DNA of 64,000 nt, from assembly GCF_004352835.1 (NCBI RefSeq), contig NZ_SJSB01000006.1, forward strand, positions 62,001 to 126,000, given 5' to 3'. The stretch comes from Marinomonas flavescens. GTDB lineage: Bacteria; Pseudomonadota; Gammaproteobacteria; Pseudomonadales; Marinomonadaceae. The position numbers and the translations under genes were made by a program. Below are positions 55,004-62,532 of this stretch, piece after piece. Position 1 is the stretch's first letter. Each line of letters starts with the position of its first letter. Below the pieces are notes generated by a model, which saw only the letters and a program-made list of their open reading frames with translations, was not told the origin of the DNA and did no database searches.

Positions 55004-55265
55004 AGATACGGCTTGTAATAAATACTTTTTTCATAAGTGCTTCTGTCATAAGCACTGGCTGTGTATAGATTAATGATTGAGCAAAACATAATCTGAGCGA
55101 TGAACAGCAACTCAATGTGTTATAAAATAACAAAAACCACGTTGAACATCAAAAGCAGACCAGAAGCTTTACACAAAACTCAAACTCCAATCGCAAAGAT
55201 TTAAGCCAACTTACCGCCCTTTTAAAATAAAAAGCTCACTTCGCCACCATCACATTAAGGCATAA
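54881..55265 (-). repeat. Amidase leader segment: source of an inverted duplication
   Basis: The intergenic region and first 41 codons of the amidase gene correspond to 62211-62651 on the opposite strand. Shared blocks include AAATCTTTGC, AGTTTTGTGTAAAGCTTCT, CTGCTTTTGATGTTCAACGT and TCAATCATTAATCTATACAC. The encoded first 41 residues are identical at 34 positions. Confidence 0.9.
54996..55049 (-). promoter_or_regulatory. Short upstream ORF and hairpin overlapping the amidase start
   Basis: A 17-codon ORF (MTEALMKKVFITSRIYD) starts at 55049 and ends 5 bp inside the amidase gene. Its ATG lies in the 7-nt loop of a perfect 7-bp hairpin (AGTGCTT / AAGCACT, 55036-55056). Both are retained in the duplicate at 62430-62532. 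No ribosome binding site is obvious before the amidase ATG, so coupling through this ORF is possible. Confidence 0.45.
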
Positions 55266-55294
55266 AAAAACCCCGCAATATAAAATTACGAGGT
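55264..55294 (-). terminator. Rho-independent terminator after the MHS transporter gene
   Basis: On the minus strand: CCTCGTAAT, 5-6 nt loop, ATTGCGGGG (two G-U pairs) followed by seven T. The gene ends at 55350. Confidence 0.85.
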
Positions 55295-55349
55295 CTTTAA
55301 AACGTTTTCAGTGTCAGTATTGCTTTACCGATGGCACTAAATTAAAACG

Positions 55350-56741
55350 CTATCTTACAGGTGATGCGATCAAATCCAAACGAGTGTGATAACGCATCAC
55401 AGCTAGGCTTGCTAACACACCAACACCACAAACAAACGCAACATAATACGTTGGTGAAAGCGGATCTTCACTTAACATAAGGCTCACTATCATTGGTGTT
55501 GTACCCCCAAAGATCGCATATGCCACGTTATATGAGAATGACAACCCTGAAAAACGAATAGCGGCTGGGAAGCTTTTCACTGCAATGGCTGGCACCACAC
55601 CCGTCAATCCGGCAAAGAAACCAACCAAACCATATAAAGAGAATAAATGCGTTGTGTCATGCATCATAGTACTGAAAAAGAACCAGTAACTAATGGCAAG
55701 ACCAATACTGAAAATAATCATAATTGGGCCATTGCCAAAACGGTCTGCCAAGGCACCACAGATAATAGAACCGAACAGTAGGCAGATAATCGCAATACTA
55801 TTGGCTTCTAAAGACACCTGCGGATCTAAATGAATCAGCTTTTGCAGCAAAGATGGCGTCATCAAAATTGTAACCACAACAGCCGCCGTCAGAACCCAAG
55901 TCACCGCCATAGAAACAACAACAGAAGGAGCGTGTTCCCTTAATACTGTTTTGATTGGCAATTCAACGGCCAATTCTCGGCTTTCCTGCATTTCTTTAAA
56001 TATTGGCGTCTCATGTAACCAACGACGTAAATACATAGCAATAAAGCCAAACACACCACCTAATAAGAAAGGTAGACGCCAGCCGTAGTCACTAATTTCT
56101 TCAGCAGTGAAAGCAGTATGCATTCCGGTTGCAACAAGAGAGCCAATCAAAATACCGGCCACAAGCCCAGCAGAAAGAATGCCACACGCTAAGCCAACAT
56201 GACGCTTAGAAACATGCTCTGTCACAAAAACCCAAGCACCTGGTGCTTCGCCACCAATCGCGGCACCTTGTAACACGCGAAAGAAAAGCAATAATAATGG
56301 AGCAGCAATACCAATACTGGCATAAGTTGGCATAAGACCGATTGCAAAAGTAGGCAACGCCATTAGTAAAATACTCATCATAAACATACGTTTACGTCCG
56401 AATATGTCACCAAAGTGAGCCATAATAATGCCGCCTAATGGGCGAGCTAGATAACCGGCGGCAAAAATACCGTAGGTTTGCACCTGACGAAGCCATTCAG
56501 GCATATCCGCAGGGAAGAATAAACTACCAACTACATTGGCAAAATAGACGAAAATGACGAAGTCATAAAACTCCAGCGCGCCACCGAGTGCCGACAGACC
56601 TAATGTTTTAGCATCATTTTTATTAAGTTTACGATGCTGATCAGAATGAGCCCCAGCACCACTATTTGGATGAGTATTATTATGTTTTGAGTTCATGATT
56701 ATTTTATTAATAGCCACTTTTTGTTTAAGAAAGACTGCCAT
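55350..56741 (-). CDS. MFS transporter, metabolite:H+ symporter (MHS) type
   Basis: 463 residues with twelve predicted membrane helices. Motifs of the MHS branch of the major facilitator superfamily are clear: ALEFYDFVIFVYFANVVGSL, GYLARPLGGIIMAHFGDIFGRKR and LLFFRVLQGAAIGGEAPGAW. Relatives such as ProP, KgtP and ShiA carry osmolytes or organic acids with protons; the substrate here cannot be read. Start could be 56741 or the ATG at 56694-56696 (MNSKHNNTHPN); neither has a strong ribosome binding site. Single gene with its own terminator. Confidence 0.88.
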   Translation of the reverse strand: MAVFLKQKVAINKIIMNSKHNNTHPNSGAGAHSDQHRKLNKNDAKTLGLSALGGALEFYDFVIFVYFANVVGSLFFPADMPEWLRQVQTYGIFAAGYLARPLGGIIMAHFGDIFGRKRMFMMSILLMALPTFAIGLMPTYASIGIAAPLLLLFFRVLQGAAIGGEAPGAWVFVTEHVSKRHVGLACGILSAGLVAGILIGSLVATGMHTAFTAEEISDYGWRLPFLLGGVFGFIAMYLRRWLHETPIFKEMQESRELAVELPIKTVLREHAPSVVVSMAVTWVLTAAVVVTILMTPSLLQKLIHLDPQVSLEANSIAIICLLFGSIICGALADRFGNGPIMIIFSIGLAISYWFFFSTMMHDTTHLFSLYGLVGFFAGLTGVVPAIAVKSFPAAIRFSGLSFSYNVAYAIFGGTTPMIVSLMLSEDPLSPTYYVAFVCGVGVLASLAVMRYHTRLDLIASPVR

Positions 56742-57275
56742 CCCTAATCACAATTATTTTTTAATTATTTCGAGTGAAAAGCGTTATTTTATAGCAGGGG
56801 AGATGAATACTACTGAGGCTTATCAATAAAAGAAAGCCGAATTATGGATTTTATTTACGATACTTTATATTCAGCAATAATTAAAAGAGATAAGCGACTG
56901 ACGCCTCATTCAGAAATACTAATTACCTTTATTTATTACGGTAACCAAGGGCTATTATCGACAATGAACACCAACCTCTAACTCAACCAATACTAACCAA
57001 ACTCATATTACTATGACTGATCATAAAACAACCTATTAGTAATCCTTCTTTTAGTACAACACAGCTGTCTTATCGGGAAAATGTTGTTTGAATGCACACG
57101 AATCCGCCATGACATTTAATATAAAATAGCGTTGAACAAGAACAAGCTGAAGGTAATGGGTGGTTATTTTCCTTGTTATCTATCTTTTATACGAGATCCA
57201 CCGTGATTTTTTCTTGCCAAGAGAAGACGAAATCTTTACATTCTGCTGGCTTTATTTTTTTTCAAGGAGATAAGA
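56742..57275. other. Long AT-rich intergenic region, no gene recognised
   Basis: 534 bp between the divergent transporter and lipoprotein genes. Short ORFs exist but lack family features or ribosome binding sites. It must hold the promoters of both genes; no confident promoter boxes were chosen. AAGGAG at about 57264-57269 serves the lipoprotein gene. Confidence 0.5.
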
Positions 57276-57539
57276 ATGTACAAAGCCCTACTAATCACTT
57301 CTGCCGCACTACTATTAACAGCTTGCTCTGGCGCCAACGTTACCAGTCAAATCCGTGATTTTGATGCTACTACATCAGAAAAAATGCTGCGTTGTGTGAC
57401 AGTTGAAACCGGTGATTCTGATACCAATGAAGAATTACAGGCCTACGATGGTTGGTCTATGGTTTACGCTTCTGAATACACTACAGATAATAAATCAACG
57501 ACAGAATTAACTTTGTGCTTTGAAAAGGCCGCAAAGTAA
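57276..57539 (+). CDS. Small lipoprotein of unknown function
   Basis: 87 residues: signal peptide with lipobox LLTAC (cysteine about residue 17), then a 70-residue domain with two further cysteines (MLRCVTVE and LTLCFEK) that could form a disulfide. AAGGAG lies just before the ATG and a good terminator follows, so it is a complete single-gene unit. No family recognised. Confidence 0.8.
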   Translation: MYKALLITSAALLLTACSGANVTSQIRDFDATTSEKMLRCVTVETGDSDTNEELQAYDGWSMVYASEYTTDNKSTTELTLCFEKAAK

Positions 57540-57550
57540 TTTTGCACTAT

Positions 57551-57589
57551 AAAAAATGGCGGGGGATACAATATCACCCGCCATTTTTT
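57551..57589. terminator. Rho-independent terminator after the lipoprotein gene
   Basis: Stem AAAAAATGGCGGG (57551-57563) / CCCGCCATTTTTT (57577-57589), 13-nt loop. Symmetrical, so it may also serve the convergent VOC gene. Confidence 0.92.
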
Positions 57590-57664
57590 AGTAAGAAAAT
57601 CTTAGCATCAGAAAAGATGAAAGCACGCTAACTTGCTTGAACGTCTGAATAAAACATCGCTTCT

Positions 57665-58054
57665 TTAGTCATTAGATAGCATACATGTGGCACATATTTT
57701 ATTACCTGATGGGTCACGTAAATACGCTAAGTATAATTTTCTAGCGCCACCGTCCCTTATTCCTGGCGCGGACTCACATGTTTCGCCGCCGGCAGCAACA
57801 CCCGCAGCATGCCATGCATCCACCAGCTCAGGAGTGGCTGCTTTAAAACCAATTGTCGAACCATTTCCGTGACTTGCTGCTTCGCCATTAATCGGTTTTG
57901 TAATGGCAAACACACCGCTTTCACTTAAGTAAAAAAAACGCTGCTTTGCTTCATCAAGCACCGCAGGCTCAAACCCCAACACAGCCAAGGTGGCATCATA
58001 AAAAATTTTCGACTTTTCAATGTCATTTGTGCCCAACATTACATGACTAAACAT
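57665..58054 (-). CDS. VOC (glyoxalase/bleomycin-resistance) family protein
   Basis: 129 residues from the ATG at 58052-58054, which has GAGG 8 bp upstream; the ORF is open 12 codons further. Typical VOC pattern: MFSHVMLGTNDIEKSKIFYD at the N-terminus and YLAYLRDPSGNKICATC at the C-terminus. Possible metal ligands H4 and the late E/H positions are only partly clear, so the reaction is unknown. Confidence 0.87.
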   Translation of the reverse strand: MFSHVMLGTNDIEKSKIFYDATLAVLGFEPAVLDEAKQRFFYLSESGVFAITKPINGEAASHGNGSTIGFKAATPELVDAWHAAGVAAGGETCESAPGIRDGGARKLYLAYLRDPSGNKICATCMLSND

Positions 58055-58192
58055 AGCTACAACCTCGTTAAAATTAAGGCGATTATACAACCGCTTATCG
58101 TTTAGGATCAGATGACGCGCTCTCGCTTCATGTGAAACTTACCATAGTATATAAACACTTTTTTTCATTACATGTATAAATATTGAATGTGA

Positions 58193-58525
58193 CTAGGCGC
58201 CTCGCGGCGCAAACATAATAATCGCCATCCCCAATAAAGCCACACCCGAGCCCACTAGATCCCAGCTGGTTGGACGAATGCCGTCAACAAGCCACAACCA
58301 TACAATCGCCGTAAAAATATACACACCGCCATAAGCCGCATACACTCGACCCGCAGCAGCAGGATGCAAAGTAAGTAACCATGCAAACACGATCAAACTC
58401 AATGCCGCAGGTAATAATAACCAGATCGACTTACCTTCACGCAACCAGAGATAAGGAAGGTAACAGCCAATAATTTCTGCTAATGCAGTAATCATAAAAA
58501 GGCCAAGCGTTTTTAACTCAGGCAT
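58193..58525 (-). CDS. ynfA: YnfA / UPF0060 family membrane protein
   Basis: 110 residues with four membrane helices: [40 protein letters not shown] and [16 protein letters not shown] match the UPF0060 family, which is related to small multidrug-resistance exporters. Transport activity is not established for this protein. The ATG at 58523-58525 fits the family; the ORF extends ten codons further. Confidence 0.9.
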   Translation of the reverse strand: MPELKTLGLFMITALAEIIGCYLPYLWLREGKSIWLLLPAALSLIVFAWLLTLHPAAAGRVYAAYGGVYIFTAIVWLWLVDGIRPTSWDLVGSGVALLGMAIIMFAPRGA

Positions 58526-58565
58526 AACATAAAAAACCTTAAAATAAAGCCGCATTGGCAGCTAG

Positions 58566-58688
58566 TTAATCCGGTAATAAGCGATAAATACGCATATCAT
58601 CAACACAAAATGCCCCCTGCTGTTGATAAAATTTAATAGCAGAAAGATTCTAATCCAAACAGCTCCACTCTAAAAACTCGCAGCCACG
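58566..58688 (-). pseudogene. Decayed GNAT acetyltransferase remnant
   Basis: Minus-strand reading gives RGCEFLEWSCLD, a TAG stop (58650-58652), then NLSAIKFYQQQGAFCVDD and MRIYRLLPD with a final stop at 58566. This is the C-terminal pattern of GNAT acetyltransferases (RGCxRLEWxxLDWNxxAIxFYxxxGA...YRL), with the conserved W of LDWN changed to a stop. No intact upstream part is present in the 100 bp before it, so the gene is truncated and inactive. Confidence 0.75.
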
Positions 58689-58786
58689 AGGCAATAGCCA
58701 TCAAATAGCACATTTTTTATCCATTACTGATTCTAAGATCCGTTATAGTAATGATCCCTGACGATAGAACTTGATGGAAGCACTTT

Positions 58787-60604
58787 TTGAAACAGCACGA
58801 TAAAACCAACATAAGTACCGGCCTTGCAACCTTCTTACCTTTTTTACGACCTTATCGCCGCCAAGTGATAGGCGCTTTAATCGCTTTAGTTATTACCGCA
58901 GGCGCGATGTTAAGCCTTGGTAAAGGCGTTCAGTTTTTGATTGATCGAGGCTTGGCGTCAGGTTCAGAAGCGGATCTAACCAAGGCTTTATTTATCTTTA
59001 TGGGGCTAGTTCTACTATTAGGTGTGGGCAGCTTTTGCCGATTCTTTCTTGTCTCTTGGCTCGGTGAACGAGTCGTTGCTGATATACGAAAAGCCGTTTT
59101 TGCGCATTTACTCACGCTTTCCCCGTCTTTTTTTGAAGATAATTCACCCAGTGAAATTCAGTCACGCATCACCTCAGACACCACATTATTACAAAGTGTG
59201 ATTGGCTCTTCTCTCTCCATTGCTTTACGCAGTAGTTTAATGCTGATCGGAGGTATTCTTTTCCTCTTAGTCATGCATTTTAAATTAACCCTGATCTTAC
59301 TTATCTGCGTACCCTTTGTGGTCATACCCGTACTGTATTTTGGTCGTCGAGTGCGTCGTTTATCTCGTAATAGCCAAGATGAGATCGCCAATGTAGGACG
59401 TTACCTGTCACAAGCCTTGCGCCATATTAAAGTGGTACAAGCATTTACCCATGAAAAACACGACGAACAACGCTTTTCCAGTGCCGTTGAGCAGGCTTTT
59501 AGCGTGAGTGTGAAACGAATTTTACAACGCTCTTGGCTAGCCTTAATGGCCATATTACTCTCCATGGGTGGTATTGGTATTATGTTGTGGTTTGGCGGGA
59601 AAGACGTTATTTCTGGCGCCATCAGCGCGGGGGATCTGGCCAGCTTTCTGTTTTACTCAATTGTTGTCGCTGGTGCCGTGACAGCGCTATCGGAAGTCAT
59701 GGGTGAACTCCAACGCGCAGCAGGTGCGGCCGAGCGTATTATGGAATTACTCAACGAAACCAGTGACATTATCAGTGGCAAACAACTTATTCCTAATCCG
59801 GTTAATCCAGACAATTCAGTCACAAACAACACCGTATTGGAATTTAACGAGGTCACATTTAGTTACCCAACACGACCAACAACACAGGTACTAAAGAACC
59901 TCAGCTTTACCATTCAGCAAGGTGAAACTGTCGCCCTCGTTGGCCCATCCGGTGCAGGGAAATCAACTATTTTTGAGTTACTCCTAAGGTTCTATGATCC
60001 GCAACAAGGGCAACTGCGCTTTGCTGACCACAACATCAAAGATTACGACATAAGCGCTTGGCGTCATCAACTGGCCTTAGTGCCACAAGAAACCGCCTTA
60101 TTCGATCAAACCGTGACAGACAATTTAGGCTATGCGAACCGTGACGCCAGTGAAGCAACCATTCAAGATGCGGCAATAAAGTCCAATGCCCATGACTTTA
60201 TCCAGCAATTAGATAAGACATACGACACTCGCTTAGGAGAAGATGGCGTACGTTTATCCGGCGGACAAAGGCAACGCATTGCTATTGCTCGTGCTATTTT
60301 GAAAGACGCACCAATTCTATTATTAGATGAGGCAACCAGCGCGCTGGATGCTCAGAGCGAACACAAAGTACAAGCGGCTCTTGAACTGCTCATGGAAGGT
60401 AGAACGACTCTCGTCATCGCCCATCGACTTGCTACCGTTTTAAATGCAAATCGAATTATCGTATTGGATCAAGGGGAAATTATTGCCCAAGGCACACATT
60501 CTGAATTGCTCAAAAGCTGTGCCTTGTACAAACGCCTAGCAGATTTACAGTTCGGCGAGCAGTCGCTAAAAACGAAATTATTGAGCGATTGCAGCCGAAG
60601 CTAA
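58787..60604 (+). CDS. ABC exporter, fused membrane and ATPase domains (MsbA-like)
   Basis: 605 residues: six membrane helices (about 20-320) with the coupling region, then an ATPase domain (about 345-590) with Walker A GPSGAGKST, signature LSGGQRQRIAIARA, Walker B ILLLDEATSALD and H-loop VIAHRLATV. A half-transporter expected to work as a homodimer and export lipid or drug-like substrates. Start is TTG at 58787, 6 bp after GGAAG; a short ATG ORF (58774) overlaps it out of frame. The 3' end overlaps the convergent DUF302 gene by 27 bp. Confidence 0.9.
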   Translation: MKQHDKTNISTGLATFLPFLRPYRRQVIGALIALVITAGAMLSLGKGVQFLIDRGLASGSEADLTKALFIFMGLVLLLGVGSFCRFFLVSWLGERVVADIRKAVFAHLLTLSPSFFEDNSPSEIQSRITSDTTLLQSVIGSSLSIALRSSLMLIGGILFLLVMHFKLTLILLICVPFVVIPVLYFGRRVRRLSRNSQDEIANVGRYLSQALRHIKVVQAFTHEKHDEQRFSSAVEQAFSVSVKRILQRSWLALMAILLSMGGIGIMLWFGGKDVISGAISAGDLASFLFYSIVVAGAVTALSEVMGELQRAAGAAERIMELLNETSDIISGKQLIPNPVNPDNSVTNNTVLEFNEVTFSYPTRPTTQVLKNLSFTIQQGETVALVGPSGAGKSTIFELLLRFYDPQQGQLRFADHNIKDYDISAWRHQLALVPQETALFDQTVTDNLGYANRDASEATIQDAAIKSNAHDFIQQLDKTYDTRLGEDGVRLSGGQRQRIAIARAILKDAPILLLDEATSALDAQSEHKVQAALELLMEGRTTLVIAHRLATVLNANRIIVLDQGEIIAQGTHSELLKSCALYKRLADLQFGEQSLKTKLLSDCSRS

Positions 60605-61030
60605 CTTCTTCAGCACAGCCGTCACCTTAGTGATAACAGGGTCACAGCCTTTGATATCGTGGCGCTCTTTCAAATATTGAGGATTGTTATAAGACAACCA
60701 AACCTTCTGGTTTACATCTTCACTAACAAGCACTTTTTGAGGCAGGTCAATGGCCATGTCTTGAGCGCATTGCATCAAAGGCGTACCCACTTTTGGGCTA
60801 CCAAAAATAATCACTTGCGTTGGCCTAAGGGTTAAACCTACGTTCTCAGCGTTTTTTTGATGATCGATCCGAGCAAAAACATTGAGCCCCTTACTCTTTG
60901 CAATCGACTCAAATCGATCCGCTGTTTCTTGTACTGAATAATGACTCTCATACTTCACTAAACTTTCTGTCGCATGGACAGAAAAAGAAGACAACAGAAC
61001 CACAGCGCCCAACGAAATAAACTTGATCAT
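60578..61030 (-). CDS. DUF302 family periplasmic protein
   Basis: 150 residues from the ATG at 61028-61030, with GGAGG 5 bp upstream. An N-terminal signal peptide (cleavage about FSVHA) and a DUF302 domain (about 28-145: YSVQETADRFESIAKSKGLN, VIIFGSPKVGTPLMQCAQDM, DLPQKVLVSED) are visible. The family function is unknown. Convergent overlap of 27 bp with the ABC exporter gene. Confidence 0.87.
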   Translation of the reverse strand: MIKFISLGAVVLLSSFSVHATESLVKYESHYSVQETADRFESIAKSKGLNVFARIDHQKNAENVGLTLRPTQVIIFGSPKVGTPLMQCAQDMAIDLPQKVLVSEDVNQKVWLSYNNPQYLKERHDIKGCDPVITKVTAVLKKLASAAIAQ

Positions 61031-61202
61031 AAACACCTCCTTCCATAAGAATAGATTTAATTCGACCGACTAATTCATCAACCGTTCCATCGTAACTTTA
61101 TAATTTTCGGAGTAAGAGTGCGCAACAGCAATACAACAGCCATTAATGCTGCACTTAACGGTAAGAGTTAATATTCTCGAGATATCCTGCGCTATTCAGA
61201 TA

Positions 61203-61649
61203 TTAGATCCAACGTCGAACTCGGCAGCAATAACCCTGATAATCTTCACCAAACTTGCCCGCTAAAATCGCCTCTTCCGGCTTGATCTGAAAATATGTCA
61301 AATACAGAACAAAAAAAACAATAGGCAGAAAGACCCAGAACGTATTCAACAAAATGGCCCAGCCAAGCAATATCATAGCCAGTGACAAATACATAGGATT
61401 ACGCGAATAGTGAAAAACGCCCGTCACCACCAGAGCCGTAGACTTATCAGGTTGATGCGGGTTTACCGTGGTCTTCGATTGGGTAAAAGACAGTATCGCA
61501 GAGACAGCAACGCCCAAAGCCACAAACCACACGAAACCGCTCAACACGAATAGCCAGAGATCAATTTGAAAATGAAAACCAGAAAGAGCAAACATACTCA
61601 CCGCAGTCACAGCAAAAATTACCGGTGGTGGGATTTTTAATGCGAGCAT
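61203..61649 (-). CDS. Isoprenylcysteine carboxyl methyltransferase-like membrane protein
   Basis: 148 residues with about four membrane helices and the SAM-binding signature of the phospholipid/isoprenylcysteine methyltransferase superfamily: VVTGVFHYSRNPMYLSLAMI, then IKPEEAILAGKFGEDYQGYC. In bacteria such proteins methylate small molecules or lipids; the substrate is unknown. Confidence 0.85.
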   Translation of the reverse strand: MLALKIPPPVIFAVTAVSMFALSGFHFQIDLWLFVLSGFVWFVALGVAVSAILSFTQSKTTVNPHQPDKSTALVVTGVFHYSRNPMYLSLAMILLGWAILLNTFWVFLPIVFFVLYLTYFQIKPEEAILAGKFGEDYQGYCCRVRRWI

Positions 61650-61711
61650 ATTCAGTCCTTTGCTATCTATCTAAAGAAAATCAAGCCGTGTTATTTCAGT
61701 CATGCATCGAA

Positions 61712-62002
61712 CTAAGGCGTGAGGTGTATTAGCCCACCAATCATGAGAATAAAGGCAATCAGCGCTGGTGAGGTTACAATTCCAGCAATAACTAATATCC
61801 AAGCCAATAGATTGACACCAATGCCTGAGCCATTCATTTGCAAGATGGCGGCTAATGTGCCAAATATGGCAAAAATAATAGCAAGCGGTACGAAGACAAC
61901 ACTTAAAGTGAATATACCAAATACCGCTAATACACACGCAATTATCCCCGCGGTGCTGCCGGCGTTATTCGCTCTTACGTAAATAATGTCTTTCTCAACC
62001 AT
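61712..62002 (-). CDS. Small hydrophobic membrane protein, unknown
   Basis: 96 residues, three membrane helices (about 16-38, 39-58 and 63-92) rich in A, I, G and L. The ATG at 62002 is preceded by AAGGA at a good distance. No family recognised. A small operon with the upstream-lying methyltransferase gene (same strand, 62 bp apart) is possible. Confidence 0.65.
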   Translation of the reverse strand: MVEKDIIYVRANNAGSTAGIIACVLAVFGIFTLSVVFVPLAIIFAIFGTLAAILQMNGSGIGVNLLAWILVIAGIVTSPALIAFILMIGGLIHLTP

Positions 62003-62436
62003 GATGATTCCTTGGGAATACTGACAAGTGAAGCCTCATTGTAGCCAGTTTGGTACAAGCAAGACAGTTTTTGAGTACGTTAGAGACTTGCTCAAGACGC
62101 CAGTCGATTTCAATTAAAGTACGAATAAAATCAATCGCCCTTGATGATAGGCGATATTTGGCGAATTAACAGGTGTGTACCAGCCTAGCAGCGATGCGTT
62201 ATCACACTCATTTAGATGCCTTTATGTGATGACAACGAAAGGTGCTGCTTATTTTTGAAGAGTAGTAAGTTGATCTAAATCTTTGCAGTTGCGGCGGCTG
62301 TTTGCAGTTTTGTGTAAAGCTTCTAACCTGCTTTTGATGTTCAACGTGATTGTTGTTATTTTGCAATACATTGAGTCGCCGTTCATCGCGCAGATTATAT
62401 TTTTATCAATCATTAATCTATACACAGCCAGTGCTT

Positions 62437-62532
62437 ATGACAGAAGCACTTATGAAAAAAAGTACCTATGAAAAAAGTACCTATGAAAAAAGTACCTATG
62501 AAAAAAGTACCTATGACAAGACGTACCTATGA
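62437..62532 (+). promoter_or_regulatory. Repeat-containing upstream ORF overlapping the beta-helix gene start
   Basis: A 31-codon ORF beginning MTEALMKKSTYEKSTYEKS and ending with TGA at 62530-62532, overlapping the next ATG (62529) as ATGA. Its start codon lies in the loop of a perfect 7-bp hairpin (62430-62450). The equivalent ORF before the amidase gene is 17 codons. Expression is not shown; the overlap suggests translational coupling. Confidence 0.45.
62452..62528 (+). repeat. 15-bp tandem repeat array immediately before the start codon
   Basis: Unit ATGAAAAAAGTACCT: a 16-bp first copy (one extra A), three perfect 15-bp copies and a diverged 16-bp last copy. The amidase leader has only two degenerate units at the same place. 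Because the unit is a multiple of 3, gain or loss keeps the upstream ORF frame but changes leader length. Confidence 0.92.

Noticed and set aside
60578-60604. 27-bp overlap of the ABC exporter and DUF302 3' ends as a possible sequence error
   Set aside because: Both C-termini look complete and convergent overlaps of this size are common; no frameshift sign.
61037-61202. Short minus-strand hydrophobic ORF between the DUF302 and methyltransferase genes
   Set aside because: About 22 codons with no ribosome binding site and no recognisable family.
62003-62210. Minus-strand open stretch (RLSSRAIDFIRTLIEIDW...) that resembles the end of a transcriptional regulator
   Set aside because: Short, interrupted by a stop on its N-terminal side and without any diagnostic motif; not enough to call a pseudogene.
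62452-62528. Tandem array considered as a CRISPR remnant
   Set aside because: Units are head-to-tail with no spacers, contain in-frame codons and derive from a segment of the amidase leader.
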